DNA of 20,085 bases from Acanthaster planci (GCF_001949145.1 NW_019091418.1:3431365-3451449); one strand, 5' to 3'; shown: positions 1 to 10,052, counted from the first letter of the stretch. Made by a program: numbers and translations. The notes: generated by a model not told the origin, from the sequence alone.

Positions 1-55
1 CTGATGATTTGAACCATGGAGGATTCTGGGAGATAAAGGATGAATGGTGATTGAA

Positions 56-211
56 GCATGGAAGATTTTGGAAGATTAAGGATGAATGGTGTTAAATCAG
101 CGTTCATCCTCAATCTTGCAAAATCCTCAAGCCTTTAAAACCCTAACCTTCCTCAATCCTCCAAAATCCTTTGGGCAGTTTTGGAGGATTTTGGAGGATT
201 AAGGGTGAATG
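56..211. repeat. Two adjacent imperfect inverted repeats
   Basis: Segment 56-92 pairs with the reverse complement of about 102-138 (GGATGAA against TTCATCC, AAGATT against AATCTT). Segment 140-173 pairs with 178-211 (CCTCAATCCTCCAAAATCC against GGATTTTGGAGGATTAAGG). Each would fold into a hairpin with a short loop. Both are built from the GGAGGATT unit placed head to head. Confidence 0.6.
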
Positions 212-475
212 GCAAAAGTACATGCCTTGTGAAGGATGCCAGGTCACAGGTTAGACCTTGTGTTGTTCATGCTCAGTCATGCATAAATTCAGCCTGATAT
301 TTCTTTTGAATCAACTGCACTGCTCAAGAATGCCATTTGCTCTGCCTCAACATAATGACAGGAATTGCTGGAGGATTTTGAAGGATTGAGGCAGCTGGCA
401 CACCTCCAAATAAGATTTTAAAGAAATTTGGAGGATTTCAGAGGATTGAGGGAGAATCTAATTTTTAACCCCCCA

Positions 476-540
476 AATTGGAGGAATCTGGAGGATTGAG
501 GAGGGTCTCTAGCAAAAAGGGCCTAGGGAGTTAGGGTTAA
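476..540 (+). repeat. First copy of a 65-bp duplicated unit
   Basis: Begins AATTGGAGGAATCTGGAGG, contains TAGCAAAAAGGGCC and ends TTAGGGTTAA. It aligns end to end with 974-1039. The duplication extends past the GGAGGATT motif, so the repeated unit is larger than the short motif. Confidence 0.6.
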
Positions 541-973
541 AAGCTGGAGGATTTGGGAGGATTGAGGATGAACATCTAAACTAAAAATACTTAAAATCAG
601 TCACATAGTGGTACATCTGGTCACTTATTCTACTGTTTACAATATACATGTACTTGTACCCAAGGACAGTGTGTTGCATTGTTCACTGCTGCTGGTCATA
701 AATTACACAATTCTCAACTGCAAAAAAAACAAAGGCACAAGTCCGCTGTGTTTACGACAAAAATTTAGCTGTTAGCAACTCTGCCAAAAAAACCTCAACA
801 AAAACAAACCTTCAGCCCAGCAAGCCCAGATGTGCCCACCCCCCCCACAAAATCAAAGTAGGGCCACACAGGATTTTGGAGGATTTAGGACTCAGGTACC
901 TTTCATTCTGTGCATAAGCCATAAATGGAGGATTTTGGAGGATTGAATATGAATGCAATTTTTGTAGTTGGGC

Positions 974-1039
974 AATTGGAGGATTTTGGAAGATTGAGGA
1001 TGTGCCCTAGTAAAAAGGCCCTTGCGGGTTAGGGGTTAA
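974..1039 (+). repeat. Second copy of the 65-bp duplicated unit
   Basis: Begins AATTGGAGGATTTTGGAAG, contains TAGTAAAAAGGCCC and ends TTAGGGGTTAA. It matches 476-540 with scattered substitutions. The telomere-like TTAGGG at each end is probably incidental. Confidence 0.6.
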
Positions 1040-1040
1040 T

Positions 1041-1603
1041 GAGCCAGTTCCGTATACCAGCATTGCATGTCTGATCTGAAGAGAATCCAAGGTCATCTGG
1101 GAACAGCAACACAAGTGCACAATTGTCCGCCCAATCAGTACAGCCATGCGCTGCCTCATGATTTGTTCCCAAAAGAACCTTGCCTTTGTGAAATACCGAA
1201 CTGGCTCAGTACACTTTATCTGTTTTATCAGTTGATAATGTGTGATAATGTGCTTGGGTGTATTGAAGGAATGTTGGCATGTTTATTTTCACCTGTTAAT
1301 ATAGATTTCTCTTACAGCTAAACACACATTATCAAGCGCCCATTGATGGTTGTAGGTTGTAATGCTACATGTACTACTCATATGTAATTGAATTGTATTT
1401 ACCCGAAGATCATTCCTCTGGACAACCATTGGAAAAAGTACTAAATTTTTCTTTACTCAAAAATGACAGCTTTCTGCATTGGAAAATTTCACAGATTGTC
1501 TGACACTATCATTTACCGGTACTTACTTTACAGTAAACTATTTAAAGATGCTATAATTTGACAGTCCCATTTTTGAGATTTAAAATCATGTACATGTACA
1601 CTG
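1041..1603. other. Non-coding stretch, nothing recognised
   Basis: AT-rich sequence with short TACATGTA and ACCGGTA motifs. The open frame at 1067-1321 shows no recognisable domain and no supporting signal, so I do not call a gene. Confidence 0.5.
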
Positions 1604-1894
1604 CCTTTAAATCAAGCTCAAACTATTGAAAGAATTGAGAAGCAAGCCCTCCATATACATGTACTTTCTCAACTAAATCCGTTGCCATATCCTAATAGTC
1701 TCAATTTCTTCAACATCCAATCACTGTCAGACAGACGTGTTGACCTTGGCACTCAATATGCCATTAACTTGCTGATCTCTGGAAATCGTCACATGCTTCA
1801 CAATCCGAGATGTTCTCTTACCAAATGTAATCTCAGGAATTTGAATCATATCAAAATGTTTCATACATGTATCAACACACAAAGAGTCTCCTAA
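1604..1894 (+). mobile_element. LINE ORF2 C-terminal fragment (probable)
   Basis: The plus frame reads TIERIEKQALHIHVLSQ, then YPNSLNFFNIQSLSDRRVDL, and closes with a stop at 1892-1894. This resembles the extreme C-terminus of CR1/Jockey-type non-LTR reverse transcriptases, where a Q(K/R)ALRI segment is followed by a Y..AL...L..L..RR..L segment. Only about 95 residues remain, with no catalytic reverse transcriptase motif and no endonuclease, so it is a 5'-truncated relic. An AT-rich tail follows to about 2130. The assignment rests on motif spacing I recognise, not on an alignment. A chance open frame is the alternative. Confidence 0.4.
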
Positions 1895-2056
1895 TGCTCA
1901 CTCTCATTCAATCTCATTAATCACAATAACTGTGGTTTTGTGTGTGTTTTTCAGTTTATACTAGAGTATCAAAATTATCTTAGTTTAAACTTAATCATAA
2001 TTGTTCATTTTCTTATTTATACTGTTAGGCATCTTTAATGTCATATTTGTTAATAT

Positions 2057-2062
2057 TTTATT
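2057..2062 (-). promoter_or_regulatory. Candidate polyadenylation signal for ALDH6A1
   Basis: A minus-strand AATAAA lies about 280 nt past the ALDH6A1 stop codon, a plausible distance for a 3' untranslated region. The sequence is AT-rich, so a chance match is possible. Confidence 0.3.
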
Positions 2063-2339
2063 ACTTACTAATTCTTATGGCCATTGCAATGTTAATTATT
2101 TTTACTGTAAACTAAATGCTTTTAGTTGAAATTGAATGGAAAAACGAAATCTGCAAAGCAATGACACATGCTGGAGAGCAAAGCACTGATGTTTGAAACC
2201 AAAAAGATTATACATTAACATGATATAAGAGTCCGTAACAATTCAAGTTTCCATTATAATTCAAATAAAAAGTAATCATCTATACTTATTCTCACCTCAA
2301 TCTTTAAAATCTGTAGGATTCCTGATCTTCTTCCGTTGT

Positions 2340-2540
2340 CTACTTCATGACAGGCATAGCCACAGCTGCCCTGGTATGTGTTACATCCTCTGCCTTCCAT
2401 AGCTGGGTTACTGTCTTCAGCTGGGTATAAAACTGAATGCCTTGCTTGCCGTAGAAATTGGTATCCCCTCTGAAGGAACCACGGGAACCAGTGAAGGAAA
2501 ACATTGGAAGGGGGACTGGGATAGGGACATTGATCCCAAT
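2340..2540 (-). CDS. ALDH6A1: ALDH6A1 terminal coding exon
   Basis: This is the last coding exon of mitochondrial methylmalonate-semialdehyde dehydrogenase, the CoA-dependent enzyme of valine and thymine catabolism that makes propionyl-CoA or acetyl-CoA. The minus strand reads [20 protein letters not shown], then [20 protein letters not shown], then [12 protein letters not shown], and ends AVAMPVMK and a TAG stop at 2340-2342. This is the strongly conserved C-terminal end of the family. A splice acceptor AG lies at 2541-2542 on the minus strand, preceded by TCCATAAC. It joins in phase 0 with the exon at 5665-5844. The exon has 66 sense codons with no stops or frameshifts, so the gene appears to be under constraint here. 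Confidence 0.95.
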   Translation of the reverse strand: MGINVPIPVPLPMFSFTGSRGSFRGDTNFYGKQGIQFYTQLKTVTQLWKAEDVTHTRAAVAMPVMK

Positions 2541-5500
2541 CTGTTATGGATAAGGAAAGTCAGACATAAAAACTGTTAAACCAAAATGATTGTACTTTAC
2601 TGTACATAAAGAGTCACATCATTTAAAATGCAACTTCAAGAGAATTTCAGTACTGAGCTTACAATTTAAACAGTTACTAGTTTGTGCCTTACTGAATCTT
2701 ACAGAATCTTTCAAACCTTGAGGTGCTTTGAGGGAACAATCACAAATCCTTTGACATGTCTCAGGGGGTGTACAGAATGTGGATGAAAGAGGAGAGACAA
2801 GCCACCAGAGATCTAATGATCCCTCAAAAATTGGTAAGTACCTTACAACATGTATAAAAAATTGGTAAATGAGGATTGAGGATTATTCAGGAGGCTCCTT
2901 AACCTGCAACTTACAGCAAGGTGAAAGGCTCTCAATCATAAAATGGTAATGACTGCAAACTCTAGCAAGACTGGCATTTATCAATAGGACTACCGGTACA
3001 TGTATATCAATTCAAATGAAATACATGTACATGTAGATGTGTGTATGCACAGTCCAAAGATTAATGAACCTTAAATGAGGCAGTGATCAGGCAAGGGAAA
3101 TCTTTCCCTGCCTTTTTTTATACATCCCTCATGACCTGGGTTCAAATTCTGCGTCAGGATAGGACTGGGTTATCTGTCCATTTACAGTACATACAGTATG
3201 TACAGTACTTCTTTAACCCACAAATACTGATTTCTCAGCTTTATTCTCTAGAGTTTTCACTTGGCTGGCCAAACATTTTGTTCCTTGTCATCTTTGAACT
3301 TCATGTTGTTCTTGGATTAAATTCACTTCCAATAGCCCTTGGTGAATTGCCAAAGGGAATACTAAATTCACATTCCATCTCCTTTTTTATCTTAGGACAG
3401 AATCACATGTTGCAGGATCTAATCCATCATTCCTAAACCACTAGCAGCAGTAAGGCGTCTGATTTCCTTCTCCACAAATTCTAATAAAAACAAGCACAGT
3501 GTTGGTCTAGGGAGCAAAGCAAACTTCCAGCAAGGCAAGCACTGTACACATAAGGGAGGCCTATCCACGTAGAAAAAAACCAAATAAAATACTGTCTCCT
3601 GGAAAAAGGGTCAAGACAACAACTGCACGTCCATGTCCATCTGAAGTGCATGTAAAAGCTCAAATTTATGACTGGAAAAATGTGTACTGTACTGTCTGTA
3701 CATGTAGATTATCCACTCCTTCCTTGATCCTATCTGATCTTTGTCTATCTCAAGCTTCTATGAAATTTATTCAAACCATTTCAAATTTATATGTACCGGT
3801 TTTCTTAGCATTCAAATTTACTTCAACCTTTCTACATTTTTAATTCAACTTGATAAAACTCTGTTTAGTGTGAGAAGCTGTGGTAGAACCAATGACTTTC
3901 TGCTTCAAATTTACATATACTTGTGCATGTGTGTGTATGGTACATGTACATCCAGACTACAGAGCCCTCTCCATATCACTAGTCTCAAATTTCCACTGAA
4001 GTATGAATCCATAAAAACAAATACTGTCAAAACAATACGTGCATGTAAGACAATGCTAACGTAGCCAACATTTTATGCCTCTAAACCCAGTGGACCATGA
4101 TGTACATGTACATTAAAGATACAAATATGGTACCTTACATTGTATATATAGAGCATGCATGTATACAATACATACATGTACAGCCAGTAAAAAATGAACA
4201 ATTCTTTCAAAAGGAGGAACATAGTGAGTATCCTGCATGATACGATATTGAGTGTGCGGAAATACACTGTATATGTACATGTACACTGTATGTCGGAATA
4301 ATATTTACAAGATATAGGAATAAATGTTGTGTTTGAATGATACAATCTCTGCTTGAGGAGAGGGCTTCCAAATAAACTGGGGAATTTCACCAGTGCCAAG
4401 AAACTTGCTACATGTAGTTGATTTCTTTTCAGCCCTGTGCCAAAGGGAATGTTTATATTCATAGGATCCCTTTCATACATCTTACCATCAATCAATTTCT
4501 AGCAGGAAGTAGGCCAGCTTATTATAAACACAGCCTGTGCCTACTGTTGATACAAACAATCCAGATCCCTTTACTAATCTGATTCAAGATGCTCTCTGGT
4601 AAAAGGATCTTTATACACAGGAATCCATGAAAGGTTTGAACATGACTTGCTTGAATATTCTTCACATATTCTCTACGGCATACAATTACATCCTGGGGGT
4701 ATGTACATGTAATAAAGTGTAAAAATATGATACAACTCATGTGCATGTATCACAAATTGTAGGACTACTGACTGCGAAATTGTTAAAATGGAAATGCCTG
4801 ACTGGCATACTGTGAACCAGTGGTGCCTTAAAACTCTGCAATCATGACATAAACACTTGGGAGAAAAATAAAACATCGCAGGAGAAACTACTGATAATCA
4901 GTTTTGCCAGATATCTAAGACAGAAACACATTCATTTTAGCTTTTCACCCTGGACTCAATTTGATAAAGATACACATGTACATATATGTGCTGTACATGA
5001 ATAAAGACTGATGGATGTCAGCATGAAGCCTTCGAGGATTTGTCATGGATGAAAGTCCGCATTCTACAGTTCCCTAGACACACTAATGACACTGCATGGG
5101 GTTATGTGCCATTCCAACACATTTCCCAATTCTGACCTTTGATACCAGTACCATAAAACTTTTCAGTATAACTGTAAAGACTACAGCAATGACTTTTAAT
5201 ATAATACAAGAAAGCCAACTGAAAACCCTGTAGCATATGTATACATCAAGTACTAAGGGGGTAACATAGGGATCAGATATAGGTGTCCAATAAGCTTCTT
5301 GTATAGAGCAAATACAGCCAAATGAAGATATGAAAGAAAGGTATGCAGAGTAGATAGTGTGGTTCTGTTGAGAGGCTTTATAAAAATCCACAGAAGTCCT
5401 TATACAGGTACATTTTGAAAATGGTAAAAGCAAAATTAAAAAGATACATCTTTTTCCAAGAAATGCTCAGGTACAAAAAATGATGCATGGCTTGAATAGT

Positions 5501-5664
5501 AAATCATAAAATGTAATTCAAGGGGCACTTGTACATAAGTTTGTATCAAGTAGAATTTACTTGCTTGCTTAAATTGCTCAACAAGATTTAAAACAAATTC
5601 AGCATGCAATCTTCTTGACATCAAAACTCAACAAACTTCAAAAATCTATTTGAAGATGTCTTAC
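2541..5664 (-). other. ALDH6A1: ALDH6A1 last intron (3.1 kb)
   Basis: Lies between donor GTAAGA (just below 5665) and the acceptor at 2541. The content is AT-rich with many TACATGTA palindromes, for example near 3010, 4100, 4270 and 4980. Segment 3138-3151 looks like a tRNA B box (GGGTTCAAATTCTG) and may be a SINE scrap. GTACATACAGTATGTAC near 3187-3203 is a short palindrome. No further exon or gene was recognised. Open frames here lack codon or domain evidence. Confidence 0.75.
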
Positions 5665-5844
5665 CTGACCCACATCAATCCTTTCTGTATACTGCCTAGC
5701 AGTGGCCCCATTGGTGGTAAAGATGGCAGTACCATTGCCATACATGTTCTTATTGATCAGATCAATGGCTTCATCCATGGTATTCACTGTAATAATCAAC
5801 AGCACTGGGCCAAAGATCTCCTCCTTGTAGCATTTCATGTTTGG
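5665..5844 (-). CDS. ALDH6A1: ALDH6A1 penultimate exon
   Basis: A 180-nt, 60-codon exon on the minus strand. It starts [15 protein letters not shown], continues through the conserved [18 protein letters not shown] segment, and ends ERIDVGQ. This is part of the aldehyde dehydrogenase catalytic fold, with the conserved EEIFGP motif of the superfamily that helps hold NAD. Both junctions are phase 0: acceptor AG at 5845-5846 (ACAACCAG) and donor GTAAGA at 5659-5664. The reading frame is clean. Exon limits were set from the splice signals and the known family sequence across the junctions, not from the longer open frame. Confidence 0.95.
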
Positions 5845-6013
5845 CTGGTTGTGAGGGAAACAAAGAGTAAATGTGTCATCATTTCAAGTTAACTGCTTTA
5901 AGTGCAGTTAAGAACTTATGACAGATTTAACATGTTACTGTATCACCCAGTTAACTGGATTGAATTGTACTCTACCGGAGAGACAAAAAAATCATGCAGA
6001 TTTCAGTGAATGT

Positions 6014-6180
6014 GACCTGGCAGTGTGGCATCATGGTTAAGGTCTGTGACTTGTGTCTAAAAGGTTCAGAGTTCAAATCCAGACACTGGCTGGTAAAGTA
6101 CATGTACATGTGTAGTCTTTGCAAGTCACTTCAATTGGCAGTGTGGCTGTCACAGCTGAATTAGATGGACTAAATATTTT
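6014..6180 (+). mobile_element. tRNA-derived SINE, copy 1
   Basis: A-box-like TGGCATCATGG at 6026-6036 and B-box-like GAGTTCAAATCC at 6069-6080 are spaced about 43 nt apart, as in a tRNA-type RNA polymerase III promoter. The tRNA-like head is followed by a non-tRNA body (GTAGTCTTTGCAAGTCACTT). It shares two blocks with 7728-7855. It sits in an ALDH6A1 intron, antisense to that gene. The 3' limit is uncertain. Confidence 0.55.
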
Positions 6181-7727
6181 CTTTTTCTTGAGTTCCTTCT
6201 CTTTTAGGACCATGGTTGCTGTTGGTCACAGTAATCCTAGTTTAACCCAAATTCTATCTTTTGTTTAGCCCTCCGGTCTTATAGTAGAATGCACGGGCAT
6301 GCATGACTGCATCCTTAGTATTTATTGAATGTAGATGTGTGTATATACAGTAAGGTTGGAGGGAAGTGGGCGTAGCTGAAATTTGCTACATGTTGCAGTA
6401 GAAGGAACACGGTGTTTTGAGTTCATGCTGACATAGCCATTTTGGTTAGCTTGTGCCATCCCTTGGCTATCAGCTCAGATGATTTTCGGCTCTGTAAAGT
6501 CTAGGGCGTGGCTCGGACAAGCATAAGTCGGCGTGACAACAGCAGTCGCAAGTTACACTCTGTGATTTCTTTACATTGAATTGCTTGGATGAAATTATGT
6601 GGAACTTGATTAATTTTTGCCAACACTAAAAGAATATGATTTTGGAAGCTGTATCTGTTTTCTGGTATGGAGTAGTTTGGTTATTTTCCATTCTAGATGG
6701 TCTTTATATGTTGAAGTATATGGTCTGCGAAGCACTGATGTCCTTGGGACCCTGCTTGTGAGGCCTGAGAGCAGTTCCGCATTTACTGTTCCACATTCCA
6801 AGTGCAGCCTGTTCCACAACCTGCAGTCCTTCCTGGAGCCTGATGGTTCTCTGCAGTGTCGTCCTGTCCTGTGACTGTCTTTGCTCCTGTGACTTGGATG
6901 ATGGGTGTTGGTGGAATCTGCCGCAGCTGTGACAAAGCTTCCTAATCTCCCATAAATCCTTCATTTATTATTGTACTAAATTCCTAATAATTTTTTATAA
7001 TTTCACCGAGTTGGTCATTTCCATGGAAAATGTGCAGTATTTGATTCTTGATATTTGTGCACCTATTTGCATTGTTGCACATCTTTAAATGAACTGTTTA
7101 CTGATTGATGTACATGTACTGGTTTCACTTTGATGTTAATTAACAAGTGATATGGTGACACAATTTTGGCATTAATTGTTACACTTATGAAAGGTTTCGT
7201 TTTGCTTGGAAATTGACACTATTCTACTTTCGTGCATCTTTGACTTTTGTACTGTCACATATGACTGGATTGAGTATTGAGAAGGTTAATTGATAGAATG
7301 CTGAATTAGAGGTTTGACCTGTTGATCAGAATTTTAGACTGCTTTTGAAATTTAGGAAAAGTTAAACATATTGCTGACAACTGTATATGTTGTGAATTAA
7401 TGGATTTGAATCGCTGATATTGATTGAATTAAGCATCTTCCATTGATTGGAGGAGTTTAACAGTATAAAATAGAAACTGGTTGGTTTTAACTTTTCAGAT
7501 TTGTAATTAGTGGAAGTGATTCACTAATATTTAAATACTCACAGCTCAGGTACAGTGCACTGAACTATTTGAGGCATTTTTAGGAGACTCAGACTATTCC
7601 ACAAGTAGAGATTTCCCCACAGTTCCAAATTGAGTATATTACTTTGAATAAAATTAGGTGTATATTTTGTACATAATTCAAATCGGTGTGTTGCCGTGTT
7701 GTTTTTGCAAGAGCCCAGGAAAACTGG

Positions 7728-7855
7728 TGAAAGTGGCATTGTGGTTTAAGTCTGTGACTTGCGTTGTAGTAGTCTTCGCAAGTCACTTCACTGTACATCA
7801 AGTTGTACTTCATCTACCCATGAGTATAAATGAGTGCATTACTAGCTGCAGCGGG
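7728..7855 (+). mobile_element. tRNA-derived SINE, copy 2 with internal deletion
   Basis: Segment 7733-7761 matches 6025-6053, and 7769-7790 matches 6112-6133. The intervening part with the B box is missing. The tail reads CTACCCATGAGTATAAATGA, a style common in SINE bodies. The shared blocks show that the two loci are copies of one family. The deletion would abolish pol III promoter function. Confidence 0.5.
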
Positions 7856-8007
7856 GTGTAGGGGAATTCTCAGATTTTTTTTAGAGCCAAAGGAACTTGG
7901 AAATAAATACCAGACTAACAAGCCAGGTTGGCTTTGGACACATTTTACATACTATGTTTATCCAAACCAATTAAATCTCCTACCCGAGTGAATCCCACCC
8001 AACTTAC

Positions 8008-8189
8008 CTTGACATCTGACAGGAGAGTTGGCCCAACAAAGTTTCCCTTCTCATAGCCAGGTACTTTGATGTCTCGCCCATCCAGCAACACAGTAGCTCC
8101 TTCTTCAATTCCTGACTGTACCAAGTCACAAACCCTATCCTTAGCAACCGGTGATATTAGAGGGCCTAAATCAGCTCCAGGCTGATCAC
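8008..8189 (-). CDS. ALDH6A1: ALDH6A1 internal exon
   Basis: A 182-nt exon on the minus strand. After a split glycine codon it reads DQPGADLGPLISPVAKDRV, then CDLVQSGIEEGATVLLDGRD, and ends EKGNFVGPTLLSDVK. This matches the family region that follows the active-site cysteine. Acceptor CAG lies at 8190-8192 (phase: one base from the upstream exon). Donor GTAAG lies at 8003-8007. No stops. The preceding exon with the catalytic cysteine was searched for up to about 9350 and not seen, so the upstream intron either contains the virus-like element or is interrupted by it. Confidence 0.95.
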
Positions 8190-8777
8190 CTGAAGGGATA
8201 AAGACAATTTATGGGTTTCTGAGTCAATGAGTTCTGAGTCAATTTGATGTTTTGAGGTTAGGAAACCACAGTTTTTATTTAATTTGTATAAATAAATTAA
8301 ACATTTACAATTAAATAAAATTAAATTTAAACTATGTTTCTGGAATATAAAGTTGTCAAATTAACCCTTACATATTTCTTCTGTCATTTGAATAATTACA
8401 AAACATCCTACAACATCAAATGTAATTCAGCATTGCTCATCTTAATTAACGTTTACAACTGCAAATATTTGTTATTTGTTCATCCACCAAAATGGCCAAG
8501 CAATAGTGTTAGTAGGTGGGGTGGGTGGAGGGAAAACCAAATCCTCATTTTGCAGCAACCAGCTTTCCTGGTGGAAAGTCCCAACGCACGTGCAACACCT
8601 CGGGGTTTCACACTTGCTTTCGTGTACAGTGAAAGAAGTGGACCGTAAATGCCATCTGCTTGTACATGTACATATTGAGCAAAAGCTGTTACATATTCTT
8701 CTTCAACAGATGCATGGTGAATGTAGGGAATGCTTTTGTCTTCTGTGATAAAGAGGAATCGGGACCCATAAATTTGA

Positions 8778-8901
8778 TAAATGCTGTTTCCAAGATGTAT
8801 TTTTTTTTTTTTTTTTTGCGTTGGGGAGATGTTAATTATATATGACGTTTTGCCCGTACGTTGGGTTGGGCAAACCGTTATATATAGTTAAATGCTGTTT
8901 C
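8778..8901 (-). mobile_element. 98-bp hairpin/poly-T insertion with 13-bp target duplication
   Basis: The direct repeat TAAATGCTGTTTC occurs at 8778-8790 and 8889-8901 and flanks 98 bp. The insert has a run of about 17 T at 8800-8817. It also has an imperfect inverted repeat: TTAATTATATATGACGTTTT at 8832-8851 and GCCC, against GGGCAAACCGTTATATATAG at 8868-8887. Read on the minus strand it is a short structured sequence ending in poly-A, flanked by a long target duplication, which fits LINE-mediated retroposition. A fold-back MITE is the alternative. Confidence 0.55.
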
Positions 8902-9194
8902 GTGATTAATCTTTTCTTTATTTAAGATAAAACTTGAACCATGATCAGTCAATTACTAGTATGTTTTCCCCAGTAAGGGTCAATGTTGAAACTGTGCATG
9001 TACCTATACTATTTTATGGATCATGAAGTAGAAGGCGTTAGAGTAAGAGACCAACTTTCCTCTCCTATACCTACTTGACCCCCTATCCCCCTACCTACAC
9101 AGGACCTCCACTTCCAACCCTATCCAAAAACCAAAAAAAGGTTCCCCTGTATACCTATCCGACCCCTGCCTTTGACCTCGCAAAACTAGTCACC

Positions 9195-9275
9195 GATGAA
9201 ATCTAACCCGGGTGACCAAATCTCAGTGCCGTAGTCAGAATTAGAGGCACGCTCAGTGGTGAAATCTAACCAGGG
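9195..9275 (+). repeat. Pair of 18-bp direct repeats
   Basis: GATGAAATCTAACCCGGG at 9195-9212 and GGTGAAATCTAACCAGGG at 9258-9275 are 63 bp apart. They lie just before the first gene of the virus-like element, so they could belong to its terminal region. This is unproven. Confidence 0.4.
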
Positions 9276-9351
9276 ATAATAGGCCAGGCATTTGATTTTG
9301 GTTGTTAGAAAAAATGAAAAATATCGTCACTTATATTATAAAACCAGAACC

Positions 9352-9596
9352 ATGTTAAACTAAACTTACATCGTAACAGACGACTATGAACGTCTCAATG
9401 CCCACAATGCAGAATAAAACGTTGTATGTGGACCTTTTGAACCTGACAGACTTGTAATAGCAGATCCTGTAGTTAAAAAGAGCGACAAACATACGCAACA
9501 CTGCTCGCCTATTTTTTATAATCACGTCAAGAAAAATGTTTGTTGATTATGCTTTCAAAAACATTCTGCTACGGCGTAAATCATGTCTATAAATAT
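9352..9596 (+). pseudogene. Broken small gene, possible 5' part of the gene resumed at 10053
   Basis: From the ATG at 9352 one frame reads TYIVTDDYERLNAHNAE, then NVVCGPFEPDRLVIADPVVK and SDKHTQHCSPIFYNHVKKN. It is interrupted by TAA at 9361-9363 and 9415-9417 and closed by TGA at 9544-9546. Other frames stay open to 9596 (ATG at 9536 and 9549), where transposon A begins. The 9549 frame is in phase with the sequence resuming at 10053, so 9352-9596 may hold one or two genes. I know no function for this protein. Confidence 0.4.
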
Positions 9597-10052
9597 CAGG
9601 GTTCCAAAGTCACGACGGCCACTGCCGTGATGCCCTTTTACTTGCCTTGATGCCCCTCAGAAAATTGCATTGTCCACGGCCACTTTTGCTGTGCCCTATG
9701 CATACTTTGGCCGTTGTGCCCTTTCCAGTGAGTTGTCAAAATAATTAACAATAAATTCAGCCCAGCACTAGCAGCGAGCTGTTACTATAGTTTTGCGCAC
9801 CCCCTACGTTACAGGCCAAGCCACGTGTGCGCAACATAGACTGTCTAGAGGGGGTAGCGTTGACTGTTCAACTTCATGTAGCGATGAACATTGTGTGTGC
9901 TAGCAAGCACAGACCCGCACCCCTTACGGATTGCAAAGCGCAGTGTCCCATAATGCATTGCTGCATATACCGCTATTGCACACTTTCGCATTGATCCACT
10001 GCACGTGCGCAAGCACAAACCCGTACCCTTACAGATACGTGTAGCTACCCTA
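9597..10052 (-). mobile_element. Transposon A: CAGGGTT-end non-autonomous element
   Basis: Starts CAGGGTTCCAAAGTC at 9597 and ends ACCCTA at 10052. The 6-bp sequence AAATAT flanks it at 9591-9596 and 10053-10058, consistent with a target duplication. It carries no transposase. About 450 bp match the reverse complement of 12141-12683 (the right part of transposon B), apart from a 90-bp indel. CAGGG ends recall hAT-type elements, although 8 bp is their usual target duplication. Reading phase is preserved across the insertion point, which supports both the boundaries and a gene target. Confidence 0.6.

Larger units (their letters stand above)
1..1040. repeat. Dispersed GGAGGATT-type minisatellite block
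   Basis: A motif close to TGGAGGATTTTGGAGGATTG, usually followed by AGGATGAAT, recurs about a dozen times, for example near 16, 56, 179, 366, 429, 478, 544, 871, 926 and 976. Reverse-complement copies lie near 102 and 140. Spacing is irregular, so this is not a simple tandem array. Single echoes occur near 2872 and 5033. No coding signal is seen here. It could be a degenerate minisatellite or a cluster of short interspersed repeats. Confidence 0.75.
5845..8007 (-). other. ALDH6A1: ALDH6A1 intron (2.2 kb)
   Basis: Bounded by donor GTAAG at 8003-8007 (minus) and acceptor AG at 5845-5846. It holds two SINE copies (6014-6180 and 7728-7855). Otherwise I see AT-rich sequence. The more GC-balanced patch at 6700-6960 is open on both strands, but I could not match it to any protein. 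Confidence 0.75.
8193..9351. other. Non-genic stretch between ALDH6A1 exon and virus-like element
   Basis: Very AT-rich at 8270-8330. A pyrimidine-rich patch lies at 9055-9130. It contains the short insertion at 8778-8901 and a pair of direct repeats at 9195-9275. No exon of ALDH6A1 and no other gene were recognised. The left edge of the virus-like element should fall in the last few hundred bases, but I could not place it. Confidence 0.5.

Noticed and set aside
520-545. TTAGGGTT as telomeric repeat
   Set aside because: Single copies only, each part of the 65-bp duplicated unit.
1067-1321. 84-codon plus-strand open frame
   Set aside because: Starts at a non-ATG codon, has no domain and lies in repeat-rich flank.
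4073-5433. Several minus-strand open frames in the last ALDH6A1 intron
   Set aside because: Low-complexity, Cys/Tyr/His-rich translations of TACATGTA-type sequence. No family resemblance.
6610-6964. Overlapping open frames on both strands at 6610-6964
   Set aside because: No recognisable domain, no splice-flanked exon structure and no match to ALDH6A1. Probably intronic repeat sequence.
8334-8845. Plus-strand open frames near 8334-8845
   Set aside because: No recognisable protein, and the last one runs into the poly-T of the small insertion.
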